From assembly GCA_030544215.1 (NCBI GenBank), contig JARZZO010000011.1, positions 16,632,501-16,696,500 of the forward strand: a stretch of DNA of 64,000 nucleotides. The letters are read 5' to 3'. Below the pieces are notes generated by a model that worked only from the letters and a program-made list of their open reading frames with translations, did no database searches and was not told the origin of the DNA. A program made the position numbers and the translations under genes. This document shows positions 33,984-45,700 of the stretch, piece by piece. Positions within the stretch are counted from its first letter, which is position 1. Every line of letters begins with the position of its first letter. The DNA comes from Zantedeschia hybrid cultivar (taxonomy: Eukaryota; Streptophyta; Magnoliopsida; Alismatales; Araceae).

Positions 33984-34622
33984 TAGGACTACAAATGAGT
34001 CGAGTCGAGTCAAGTTATACTATGTTCAAGCTTAGTTCGATTAATTTTAATCGAGTTCGAATTCAAGCCGAGTTTTTATAGTGGTTATTTAAGCTTTGTT
34101 AATTTAAATATTAAACGAGCTCGATCTGAGTGAGTATCGAGTAGCTCATGAGCTCAATGAATTTATGATATATTTAATTCGAATATTTTTATTTTAAATA
34201 TATAAACACATGCTAAATTATGACGAGTAGCAAGTTATATAAGATATTAAAATATCTTAGTAATTAAGATTATTCATGATTAGAATAATTAAATAAGTAC
34301 TTTAAAAGATCTTAATGAGTACTTAAACTAGTTCTTAACAAGTATTAAAATGGACTCTTAACGAGTACTTAAACGAGTTTACTCACGAACATAATCGAGC
34401 CGAGTTTGCTTGTGTTCAAACTTAACTCATTTAATGAACCAAGTTCAAAATTTTGTTCAAACTTATTTATTTAGCTTAACAAGTAAGAAAAGTCATTTAA
34501 TGAACCAAGTTCAAAATTTTGTTCAAACTTATTTATTTAGCTTAACAAGTAAGAAAAGTCGAGCTCTTATCAAGCAATCTTTTGAGCTGTTCATCGAGCG
34601 TCTTGGTTCATTTGCATGCCTA
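33984..34622. mobile_element. hAT-type MITE (tagg-family), with internal duplication
   Basis: The left end is taggactacaaatgagtc; the right end in reverse complement is taggcatgcaaatgaacc. Flanks gatttaag and attttaag agree at 6 of 8 bases. Internal sequence is rich in cgagc/gctcg motifs. A 66-bp direct duplication starts at 34,428 and 34,494. Related copies are at 52,262-52,770 and, truncated, at about 40,480-40,745. Confidence 0.75.
34428..34559. repeat. 66-bp tandem duplication inside the hAT MITE
   Basis: catttaatgaaccaagttc starts both copies and the two are identical, so the duplication is recent. Confidence 0.95.
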
Positions 34623-34929
34623 ATTTTAAGATCAATTGATTTTAAAATGCAGTAATTTATGACATTCTAATCGTATGAAAGAAATAACGTAAAATGATTT
34701 ACAACAATTCATAACACTATTTTATGGATGTTTACGACGTCTCACGACATTGTACAACATACTAAATGAATCCTAGGAGGGAGAAAAACATGATTAATGT
34801 AAATATCACTCGTTAAGATACTTAATTTAAATGATTTTAGCCGACCCATCTCTAAGGAGGATAAAAAAATGTATGAGAAACGCAATGCAGTACACAATAT
34901 GTTATTATAGTATGTGTCCATCAAGCTAA

Positions 34930-36400
34930 TCACATACATTGTACCGTTTTGTTCAGTTATTTATAATAATGACAATATATTCATTATGTATAAATCGTGT
35001 TTATTTATTATCCGTTTTATAATGAAGTCAATGAACGTGTGCAATAGCTGTCAAATTATGATAAGATCATAATATTGAGATTGACAACTTATAAATACAC
35101 ATTATTAATTGTTCATAATCGGAAGATATTTGAGAAGAATATCAAATATTTGGTGAGACTAATATATGTTACTTATGCTCATTTGATGAGGGTGACAAAT
35201 CTCATAATTACTTGTGTGGAGATACTAAGGAGAACCTATAGGTGCTCATTAGTAAATGAGTTCATTAAACTGATCTAACTTGAATCGCTCAATAGTAATT
35301 TGCTTGACTGTCAGCCAACTTGATTCAATGTCATAGTTGCGTAGTTGACTCTAGGACTTGAGACACTAAAGACATCTTGTCAGTAGACTTCTGGGTTTTA
35401 AATTTGGCAAATGAATTTCTAGCCATGAGGTCCTAATTAGGCAAGTGATTGAATTCAGTAGAATATCTTTGAAGGTGATTGAGTGTTTAATAAGGGATCA
35501 TTCGCTCTTAGTAATTTAGGAGAGAATGCTCCATGAATTATGCGCTAAAGTCTTCGGCCAAGGTAGACACTATATCAGAAAATGAGTTTTCTAATATCGT
35601 ACAATGACATCTAATCTAAATAAATTGATCAGTTAGATTTTGATAGTTGACCATATCCTAGGCTAACTCGAGAATATTGTAAAGATGAAGGATTATAGTC
35701 ACGCGATAATTGATGATAAAAAGGTTCTTTGAGTGGGTTGTTGAACCCTATTATCTTTTCGAGATCATGTGGAATTGATTGGCATCTAACTAGAAGCCTG
35801 ACCAATTAATATGTGCGATATTAATTCGATGAATTAATTATTTAATATAAGATATTAAATTAATTAATTTAAACCAGTAAAGTGTTACTTGATTTATTGG
35901 ACAGAAAATCAGACTGATACTTAAGCTTAGAGGGTCACACGCATAAAGATTCTCAGTTGATAGTATTTAAGTAAAATTTATATTAATTCGAGACTTTTGT
36001 GAAAAGTCGTTCATAATTAATATAAATATACGCCAAAGGAGAATTCTAGGCCAAGCTCTAGAATTCTCCTCAGAGTCAGTTGCCCCTCTCTCTCTCTCTC
36101 TCGATGCCTATAAAGAAAGGGGTGCCCCCTTTCCTCTCTCTTCCGCCTCCACCACATCCGCTTCCCAATCGTCAAGAACTCATCCGCATGTCATATATAC
36201 CGTCGTGAAGAAGAAACAACAGTGAGCACGTTGATTTTGATGAGGGAGAAAAGATGAACTATCAAGCAGAAGATCACATAGATACTGCTGAAAACTAGAC
36301 ACGTGTGTGGCTAGTAGTATCGTTTCATCAGAATCACACGATCACGGATTTAAATCCGCACAAGGTGATGTTTGATCACCACTTTTTTTATTTAATTTTC
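34930..36400 (+). mobile_element. Copia-like LTR, probably solo; ends not fixed
   Basis: A 1.4-kb AT-rich region read on the plus strand leads to a TATA box (cctataaag, 36,107-36,115), a pyrimidine-rich leader, and a tail with tgatcacc. The style matches long Ty1/copia LTRs in plants. No internal region or second LTR is found. Just before the TATA box is a strong hairpin. The boundaries and class are inference. Confidence 0.4.
36039..36072. promoter_or_regulatory. Palindrome upstream of a TATA box
   Basis: ggagaattctag and ctagaattctcc flank a short loop (gccaagct), giving a 12-bp perfect stem about 35 bp upstream of the TATA box at 36,107. It may act in LTR regulation. Confidence 0.5.
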
Positions 36401-37498
36401 TCAAAAGGATCATGATGAACTGGCGGGTGAAAAATTTAAATATATGTTTCCATTGCGTTCTTCATCTTTCCACCCGAATTCTTACACAATATGCACGTGT
36501 AGCCATCTGATTGCATTGCACTAAATCCAAGCCATCATATTGTAAGGGGATCTTTTGTTTTTATAACAATCTACTAAAAAATAAGATGGGTATGAAAGCT
36601 AAACTCAGGTCATCATCAAACTATTTGTTTTAAAGTAAAAAAACTATTCACTATGTTGATGAAGATCAAATCACAACACCAAAGCATACAATCCATGTCA
36701 GATTGCATGCCTCGGCATTACTGCGTCATTACTTAAAACATGCGGCTTGGAGTAGATATCCTCAAATATGTGATTTGAAAATCTAATTTGATATATATGA
36801 CTTGGAGAGTGGAGCAAACCGAGGCGGATTAGTTTGAAGTTAATTCATAATCTGATCTATGGAAAGTACAAGTGAAGATTTGTAACCTACACACTAGTCT
36901 ATTCTATAAATTCGTGGATTAGATCAAATTTAACCCATTAGCAAAACACATGATAGGATCGGTTGGACTTGCTTAAGTGCAGGGCTAATTAACTTGTGAT
37001 GTGCTTAAAGAGAGAGAAAAAAAAGGCACCATTAAATCAATGACGCATCGTCGTCACGAAATTTTGAACATTCTTTTTTATGTTCGAGTGTGTTTTGCTG
37101 GTTTTTTAAGACATGCCATATTTAACTGTTATTCATTACAATGGAGCAAATTTTGTGTATAATATAAAGAACTGAAAGTGGTCTCGTGGGAGGAGGTCTT
37201 GTGGGGAGACAGAATCCAAAAAGCACATTTGTAACTATTTTACATACAGGATTCATGTACACTGATGAAGAAATTCATTATACCACCTCAGTCACAAGGT
37301 TGAAAATCAATTTCTCTAAATTAGCAGTGGCATGTATGGAAGTCTTGTTAGTAAAATTTGCAGGAAGCAACATTATTAGGGTGCGAATCCTTTCTGTTTT
37401 CTATTAAATATTTTTGCCTGCCATATCCAAATCAACCTATAACTATAAGATACTTGAAATGGCATGTATTGTCCAAAAAATGGATCAAAATCTTTCAA
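36401..37498. other. Intergenic stretch, nothing recognised
   Basis: AT-rich. Short open frames only and no repeat structure that I can see. Confidence 0.5.
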
Positions 37499-38022
37499 GC
37501 GCCACTTTGATTCGAGAATAGGAGAAGAATAAGGAGAGAATAAGCTTAATTTAACTTTGACAAGAAGAGTGGCTTATACCGGTGCAGAATAGTTTATTCG
37601 GAGAATGCGCCACTTTGATTGGAGAATAAGAGAAGAATAAGAACGAATAAAGAGAGAATAAACTTAATTTTATTTTGACAAGCGGAATGGCTTATACTGC
37701 GCAAAATAGCGTATTCGGAGAATAAAGAGAATAAGTCATCTCACTCTAGACCCAAGAATTGCTTATTCTTCTTATTCTGTCAACGGGCCCCACAAAACTA
37801 TCAAATCGAAACATCTTTTATTCTAATATACGTTATTCTATCAGTGGACCCTACGTAATAACTTATTCTGCAAACAATATAAGCAATTCAACCTTAGACC
37901 CAAGAATTACTTATCCTTCTTATTCCGCGAGTGGGTCCCACAGAACCATCAAAGCTAAGCTCCTTATTCTAATATACGGTATTCCGGATAAATAATTTCG
38001 GATAACCTATTCTGCAAACAAA
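37499..38022. mobile_element. MITE of the gaataag family, copy 1, internally duplicated
   Basis: The ends are of the type ctttgattggagaataag and, in reverse complement, tttgtttgcagaatagg. The left arm is tandemly duplicated (gcgccactttgatt at 37,499 and 37,617, 118 bp apart), and in the right half agacccaagaatt occurs twice. Relatives lie at 38,351-38,640 and 46,682-46,938. Confidence 0.65.
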
Positions 38023-38350
38023 TTAAGAAGGTTATTGAAGTCCAAGAGCCTTTCAATAAGAGGAAATTGCAAACACTTCAAGGGTCAACGAGCTGCGGCC
38101 TCATGGCCAAATAGGCATCCGATTAATGTTGAATCATGAGCCAAAAAAAATCTAGTAAAACAAAAATAAAAAAGAAAGAAAGAAAAAGGCTTCCATCTAA
38201 TTTCAACTTTGCAGCTTTGTGAAAGACCATATACCAACTGTTACCAACTATCTAGTGAGACTCCTCTAACAAGAAAACTGAACAAGAAATGTAGCAGATG
38301 GTAGAGACCAAGAGCGTCTATAGCACATCTAATACGGGGAAGTAGGCTCA

Positions 38351-38640
38351 CTTTGTTAGCGGAATAGGATCCGAAATAAATGGGTATAAAAGTCTAAATT
38401 CGGTTTGATTGTGGGATGCCTAATTTCCCAAATTCTCCCAATTCTACTGGAATGTCTAATTCTTCCGATTTCTCCAATTTCACTCTTTATTCCACTTATT
38501 CTTACCAAATCACTTGGAATAACGCAATGTAATTCTCCTTATTCTTGGTGGAATATCAACAACTTACTCAAAATATTTCTTATTATGATTTAAGAAATCT
38601 CCATAACCTTATTCTGATATAAACAATTCTGCAAACAAAG
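38351..38640. mobile_element. MITE of the gaataag family, copy 2
   Basis: The left end ctttgttagcggaata and the reverse complement of the right end, ctttgtttgcagaatt, are inverted repeats. Both flanks are tca, a 3-bp duplication compatible with the PIF/Harbinger group. Confidence 0.6.
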
Positions 38641-38826
38641 TCACACTGAGAATTACAGTATTTATGACAAGTTCTAAAGAAGTTAGCTCATCTCATGGTT
38701 CTTTTTCCGAGAAGACTCTTCTTCTCTTGGGCACTGTTTGGTTTGTCGTAAAATATTACAAGTTATAATATTTTTCAACAGTTTATCTCAAACTAAATGA
38801 TCCTTTGAAGAACACTAACGTCGTAG

Positions 38827-40045
38827 TTACTGAACTACTTGGGGTGGGGGCATGCGGAAGACCATTGACCTCATTTTGTTTGGCGAAGGAGCCCGGGGTG
38901 AGGGGCCTTGCCTGCTGCCCAAATGCCTCATCACCTTCTTGCCGAGAGAGAACTTTGGGTCATCGCCTCCCATGTCGCCTTTGTCATTGGAGGGCACCTT
39001 CCCAGATCCCCTCAAGTCGTTGCTTACAGTACTCTCCACGGTTTCTGCATCACCACCTTCTATCACCAATTTTCCTGTGCAGAAACCCAGCATCAGAAGC
39101 AGGTCTTCATGGTCGGCAGAGAGAATATCTAAACCATGAACAATTGAAAATTTCGCTTTATAACAGGTGAAATTGGAGTCCCTGGATGGAGGAGGTTAAG
39201 TTAATGTGAACTCACATTTATCTTAAGGGCTTGTTTGGATGCAAGTATTTAGGTTTATCATGAACTGATTTTTCATGGCAACTTTAATTAATCTAAATAG
39301 TTAAAAGTACACTTATTACAAACTCACTCAGATGTTTTCTAAATGATATATTTTTTTTGTAAACTTATTTGGAGTTGGTTTATCCTGAAGATACCTTGCA
39401 GATTTCTTAAAATTGGACTATGTTTATACAAAATTAACAGGCAAACATGAGTTTACAAAAACCACTTTTATGACTTGATAAATGCATTTACAATGACTCC
39501 ATCTTTAATTGTTCTCTTCAGTTGTATCCTAACAGGGAGTAAATTCAAGATTTTCTTATGAGTTCTTCATCAATCAACTTGGAGTTAGTTTATGCTAGAG
39601 ACGACCTTCATTAATATTTGTGTAAGTATGCTTATGATGAAAAGTCGACAAAGAACTAAAACTTATATATATATATATAAGATAGCTTCATCCATCTTTT
39701 TCATAAATCACATCCAAATACTCCCTAACAGTTTTCACAGGAACTGGGGTGACTGATTTGAGCAAGAACAAACTTTTGCTGCCAAGTGTGGTTGACCTAG
39801 GTCAACTACTATACACAAGAACCGGAGCTGGGCCAAATCAACCCGCCATGATTCCATCAACTAAAGCTTCCCATGGTGCGACCTGCATGCCGGTTTATGA
39901 GAAAAGAAAACCCAGGGACCAGCAGCACCAGAGGAAGAAAGAGGCCATTTAAGAGCTTACCACGAGCAAGGTTGCAGACATGGAGGAGGAAGACGAAGCT
40001 GAGCAGCACCGCCACTCCCACCACCTTCACTTGGAACCCGCGCAT
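38827..40045 (-). CDS. Candidate secreted peptide precursor 1 (two exons, 110 aa)
   Basis: Exon 1 is 40,045-39,961 and exon 2 is 39,074-38,827 on the minus strand, joined by an intron from GTAAGC to CTGCACAG. Exon 1 encodes MRGFQVKVVGVAVLLSFVF and LLHVCNLAR, a signal peptide; the intron is phase 1 and falls right after it. Exon 2 gives an acidic, serine- and glycine-rich spacer, then GKKVMRHLGSRQ and the proline-rich GPSPRAPSPNK before PPPQVVQ. The start is chosen because MRG is shared with the paralogue at 42,756-46,396; an in-frame ATG exists further upstream. The layout is that of a secreted protein cleaved to a small proline-rich peptide. I do not recognise the family; the tail distantly recalls IDA-type peptides. 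A 499-bp MITE sits in the intron. Confidence 0.7.
39227..39725. mobile_element. Tourist-like (PIF/Harbinger) MITE in the intron of peptide gene 1
   Basis: The ends gggcttgtttggatgcaa and, in reverse complement, gggagtatttggatgtga are inverted repeats, flanked by taa on both sides (39,224-39,226 and 39,726-39,728). It makes up more than half of the 886-bp intron. Confidence 0.8.
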
Positions 40046-41753
40046 CCTCGAAGAGAAAGAGAAAAAAATGGTCCTCTCAGCGAGGAAGCACGGCACCTTG
40101 GGTCTGAAGGAGCAAACAAGCTGATAGGGAGCAGCTGCAGAAACTGGGCTGGTGAACTCGCACGCTGAAAGGAATGCCTGGGCGCCGGGGACGGCGCGGT
40201 GGATTCCTCTACCGACCATCAATGGAGAATTTTCCAAGATGGGTAGCGCAATATTTTTATCTGCTGGGTACCAAAGGCTTCACATATAATAGTGCGAGTG
40301 GCCTCTTTTTATGTGCTTGTCCACGAAGGTGCGCAGTAATGGGTTGGGAACTTCCACGGGGACCCAGCACTTGTTGCTCTTGGAATTCTACTTATTCATG
40401 TATACAGACCTTGCTGACAACTAGTGCGCCGTTCGATTAGTTCGACAATTTTTTGGAAAAAAAAATTAAAACGTAAGGTTACAGCTTACGAATGAACCAA
40501 TGCATTCCACTAGGAACAACTCGCGAGAGTAATCGATAATATGTAGACTCGGCTAATATATTAAGTTAAATAAATATGTTTGAATAAAAAATTTAAACTT
40601 AGATTCACTAAATGAGCCAAATTTGAATATAGGGAAGCTTAGTTCGGTTATGTTTATGAATAGACTCAGTTAAATACTTGTTAAGAGCTTGTTTCGTACT
40701 CATTAAGAATTTGTTTACATATTTATTAAGAGCTCATTTAGGTATTCACTCGCCGGAGCCAGTGAGCTTGACGACGTCCAGCATCCTCCTGTAATAATGG
40801 TTTTGCAATGAGGAAGGAGGGAGAACATGACGAGCTCCTTTGCACGAATCAGCGACAATAGACTAAATAGCTGTCGTATGCTTCCGATCTGCGCAAACCA
40901 GCGATGATAGCTCTTTTGCCTCCATTTACACCCCCCAAGGAAGCAACGTGGCTTCAGCTCCATGAGGAGATCACCAGAGAAAAGCCGAGATTTACGCTCC
41001 AAAAATTTGAAAATAGAGTACCAACAAATTAGAGGGTAGGCTCCAAAGGCCCAGACTGACTCCAAAAGATATGGCGAGGGAGCCGTGATATACTTTCTAT
41101 GGGATTGTCACATAGATAGGTAGCAAGAACCTTTCAAAGGGACAGATCAGGGGAGGAAATTGGGGAAGGAGAAAAGGGAGGGGGCGGAAGGTGGATGGAA
41201 GCCATGGGTAGATGGTTACAAAAATGAGGGGGGGGGGGGGTGCTAGAAGTGGTTTGAAAAGGAGGTGTGGGTGAAGGCGGAGAGGATGACGCTATAGGCA
41301 AGGTGGAGAGTTAGGGGTACGATGAAGAGAATGGTTGAGGCAACGCAATGCTTCGATAGAAGGAGGTAAATGCTTCCGGCAAGTCGAAGACAAAATCTTG
41401 CCATGAGCAAGAGGGATTCCTTATTGAAAGGAGGAGAGAACCCACCTAATAAGCAGACAAAGGCCCTCGAGAGGAGGATTTTGTCTTGCTGGGAGGGGGG
41501 GGGGGGGGTGTTGGGGGAGACCCTGGTCAAGAAACTCCACCCGCCAGCAGTCATAGCACCAGGGAAGCTCTCGCAACTCCCCCGAACTATAGTATTATTG
41601 GTTGCGGGCCATCTAATCTTCAACTAGTGGCCCTTGGTATTGTAATCCAATATTGCAGCAAGTATCACTCAAAACCTAAATGGTTAGGTTGAAGAATAGG
41701 CTGCTCTCTTAACCATACTTTATTTTCTCTTAACTAATATAAGACTACTATAA
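40046..41753. other. Upstream of peptide gene 1; fragments and low-complexity sequence
   Basis: 40,046-40,250 is GC-rich and resembles the region upstream of peptide gene 2. About 40,480-40,745 is a truncated hAT MITE of the tagg family. 40,745-41,640 has open minus-strand frames that look like gene debris (a possible exon start near 40,800 after ATTACAG) but match nothing I know. G-runs lie at about 41,229 and 41,496. Confidence 0.35.
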
Positions 41754-41766
41754 CACATTCTCTCAC
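41754..41766. repeat. Left 13-bp target duplication of a retroposed insert
   Basis: cacattctctcac, identical to 42,301-42,313. Confidence 0.9.
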
Positions 41767-42300
41767 TTTTTTTTTTTTTGAACTAAAAGATGCTGCGATT
41801 CATTAATAGTGATAAGAAAAGAGTACACATGAGAGGGCAAAGCCCCACAAGGAAAAGGAGTACACGAAGGAGGGGAAAGGGGTGCACACGGTAGCGTCAC
41901 TTGCACGACCAGAGAGTCCAACATTCATTACAATAAGGATGAACAGAGAAAGACACAACAAGGAGAGAATAAGTAACCAATAGGTAAAGGGATGGGTAGA
42001 TCCAAGGACCAGCGGGTCCAACAAACTGCATGCACCACAAAGAACCTACAGCCGGAGTTTGCCGGGGAGACCATCGCTAGAGCATCTTCCACTATGGTGC
42101 AGATGGGTTCCAACTTCAGACCCAGCACTGGAGAACTTGGTACTTGACACGTCAGGGGCTGCTAGGTAGGTTTCGTAGCAGACGAGGAGAAGGAGGGCTC
42201 AGATGAACATCCCCAACAGGGAGGGATGTGATGAGGCACAAGCCATCGAACATCCCCCGCTCCTCTGCTCCGCTCGCACCAGATTTTCGTCTGGGCAACG
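41767..42300 (-). mobile_element. Short LINE-type (L1) insertion, 3' end
   Basis: It lies between perfect 13-bp duplications, with the poly(A) tail seen as T at 41,767-41,780, so it reads on the minus strand. The part next to the tail (TTAATGAATCGCAGCATC) is typical of plant L1 3' ends, and the minus frame ends SLWGFALSCVLFSYHY. At 534 bp it is 5'-truncated or internally deleted. Confidence 0.8.
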
Positions 42301-42313
42301 CACATTCTCTCAC
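42301..42313. repeat. Right 13-bp target duplication of the retroposed insert
   Basis: cacattctctcac, identical to 41,754-41,766. Confidence 0.9.
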
Positions 42314-42755
42314 ATTTGGGCAAACCTACGCTCAATGATAAACATGAGGAGCATGATCCAAAATTATAACCAAACCTTTGAATGCAAACTTATTCAACCA
42401 TTCTCCTTAGCACCGAGGGTGGAAAGGCACCACTTTGTTGCACAAATTTTCTTTATCTGTAAGTATTGTGAGACTGTTCCAACAGTTATCTTAAGACAAT
42501 ATGAATTCAGAATGATTTTGAGAGTGTTTAGAATCATATTCGTGTCCAAGGTAAATTCTAGATTACGTTTATCAATAATGCATGTTCACATATGCATATC
42601 TATTTCAAATATGAACAAGAACACAACATAAATGGGTAAGAGCGAATGCAGCATAATTACAATTTTTTTTTGGACGATTTCTAAAGTTTTTAAGAAAGTT
42701 TTCCATAGGTCTGGTCCCTTTGGAGACTGTTCTCCTATAAGGAGGAACATTGGAC
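42314..42755. other. Region 3' of peptide gene 2
   Basis: Non-coding. It probably contains the 3' untranslated part of the minus-strand peptide gene 2 next to 42,755. Confidence 0.4.
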
Positions 42756-45700
42756 TCATCTAAACTGCTCTTCAAGGGGTGGTGATGGCGTTGTAAAGTA
42801 CGACTTCAGCTGGTTCTTGGTAGGGGAAGGAGGTGAGGGGCCTTGCCTGGAACCTAAACACCTCATCATCTTCTTGCAGTGAGAGAAATTTGGATCACCG
42901 ACGCCAGCATCGTCTTTGTTGTTGGAAGGCATTCCTCCGGAGCCGGCCAGGTGATTGCTTTCGGCACCTTCCAGGGCACCACATGCCATCACCGTTCCTG
43001 AAGAGAAGCCCAACACAAGTTAAAAGATTAATGCCTCCCCTGGAGACATGATCTAACCACCATCATCATTGTTATCGAGTTTCATACGAATTCTATTATG
43101 TTATTTTAATCTAATTGAATATCATATTTATACAATTTAAATAAGAAGACGTCCTTTCTCACTACTTACAATCATCAATTTTGATCACATCCTTTAACTA
43201 GAGTTGAACACGGCTGCCGGTGCACTTGACCAACTATTTGATTTCGGGGTGTTATCAACTGGCCTGCTTCCCAAAGCCACCCTCACAAATCTCACCAAAA
43301 TTCAGAGAGACTTCTGGTGGGGGAACCGAAATAGTGACAAACTAAAACTCATCAGTTGGGATAAAATTTCTAGATGCAAAGACATTGGCGGATTGGGAAT
43401 TAGGAATTTTGAACTTTTCAATCGAGCTGCTGTAATGAGATTAGCCTGGAGATTCCTTAATGAAGCACACAGCCCCTGGGTTCTCATGCTCAAACACAAA
43501 TACCTGGGTTCCACTTCATTCTGGGAGGCCCAACCCAAATCCAACATGTCTAACACATGGGCTAGCTTGTTATCTGTCAGGACTGATATTCTTAAACACT
43601 CATGCTGGTCTATTCAATCAGGACATTCCATTAACATGTGGAAGCACAGATGGATCCCTGAGATCTCTTGGCCCCTCTCCCCCAAAATATATGCTGATAA
43701 TTTGCCCCAACTAGTTTATGAACTTATTGATGATGGTAAATGGATCCCTTCCAAACTATCCCAGTTGTTTGATCCACACATTCAGGAAGCTATTAAAAGG
43801 ATCCACCTACCCAGAGTACCCCAGTCAGAGGATATTCTAACTTGGACCCCCACTTTGGATGGCCAGCTTACCCTCAAGTCTGCATACATGAGCCTTCAAG
43901 ATCAACAAGTGGCTAGCTCGTCCAAATCTTCTACAATTTGGAAGCTCCTTTGGAATCTCAAGCTGAATGCCTTCATCCCTCCCAGGGTCACTGAATTTCT
44001 GTGGAAAGGCATCTCTAATGCTCTCCCCACTAATGCCAAGGTAAGCCGAATCTTAAAGGGAATTCAACCAGAGTGCCATCTATGCCCTGGGCATGTGGAA
44101 CAGACTGAACATATTCTCTTCTACTGTAACTTGGCTAGAGCTGTTTGGTTTGCATCCCCTTTCACAATCAAGACGGATTTGCACAAGATTATTTTGCACG
44201 ACATTCTCAAAGAATGGTTGGGTGATAGCAAGATGCCCTCATTGGAAGATATCATGCCCTTAATTACTAAGATCTCTATTCTATGGCACCTTTGGAAAAA
44301 TAGATGCAAAGCAGTCATGGAAGGGCTATCCAGTGAGCCCCTTCAGATCCTTGCTCTAGCAACTTCGACTGCCACTCAGTGGGGTAAGTTTGGTATCTTC
44401 GGCAACTCCACCACCTCTGCTCCGACTCCAGCCGTCTGGCAGCCCCCTCCAATTAATGCCTTCAAAATTAATGTGGACGGCTCCCTCAAGAATGGAGTTA
44501 GTGGGATCAACATTGCTATCAGGAATCATGCGGGAATTATCCTCTCTAGCTACACGATTGTGGGATCTGATTTATTTCCTGAACTTTGTGAAGCCAGAGC
44601 CCTCTATCTTGGCATCCGGTTAGCTATGCTTATTCCTGGGACAACCATTGTTGAAAGTGATGCTTCTAATTTAGTTTGGGCCATCCTTGGTTATGCCCCT
44701 TCGCCTTGGAGATGCAAGGCTCTCCTTCAAGATTGCATGGATTTACTCTCCAGCCGAAAAGAGATTTCAGTATCCTATACACCTCGGTACTGCAATCAGG
44801 TTGCTCATGAGCTTGCTGCTTTGGCTTCTAAGTCCAAAGCCAATGTATCTTGGTTTTTCCCTTTCTCTCCCCCTTGTATTTTGCTTCCCTCCCAGAGGGA
44901 TCTGGACGTTGATTCCTGGTTCTCTTCGGTGAAACCTTAATATATATATTAGTCTATTTGAATCCAAAAAAAAAAAAAAAGTTTCAATGTAAGACTTAAT
45001 TCATCGATTTCAAAATCATCCATTTTGAAACAAATGAAATTTTGTGATCTTAAAATTAGGAAGCACTTGTTTAATTGATGTATAAAATTTTGGTTTACAA
45101 TGAGCCTTTCTTATAAACCAAAACAAGGAAATTAGGTTGCCAAGTGGACAGATAAAAGTCCAGATATGATTTTATTTTACATTGTTTTACATCCATACCA
45201 AACATCCGAAAATACCATAAAATAAGACAATTGTTTTAGACTACGCTGTTTTCCGTTTAAACAAACAACTCCTTGATGTAAAATATCCTAAAACTATGAT
45301 ACAATATCATATTTTATGTCTCATGTAAATGAAATATTTTGCAACATTTTATACTATGTTGCTTCAAATAAATGAGATATTTTTGCATTGCTTTATACTA
45401 TGTTAGTTCAAATAAATGAGAGATTTTGCAATGTTTTATAATATGCTAGTTCAGACAAAATATAGCATCAAAGTGTATTTTTCGTTACCTAAATGTTGAC
45501 AGGAGCAATACATAGGTCTCTGTGTATATTTATTCATTTTAAATCTTATCCTTTCCACTCTTTCTACATATCAATGTAGAAAAAAATCAAGTCATGAAAA
45601 TTTTGCTTTTCCAAAGATCAATGTAAAACAACCAAATCATTGAACTTTGAAACCATTACTTTCAAAGTCTGCGAAAACAAGATTCTTGATTTTAGTTCAA

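Noticed and set aside
41221..41627. Minus-strand frame with hydrophobic segments (LAGSIYLLL...)
   Set aside because: No start context, homologue or splice support; the plus strand is open too and the region contains G-runs.
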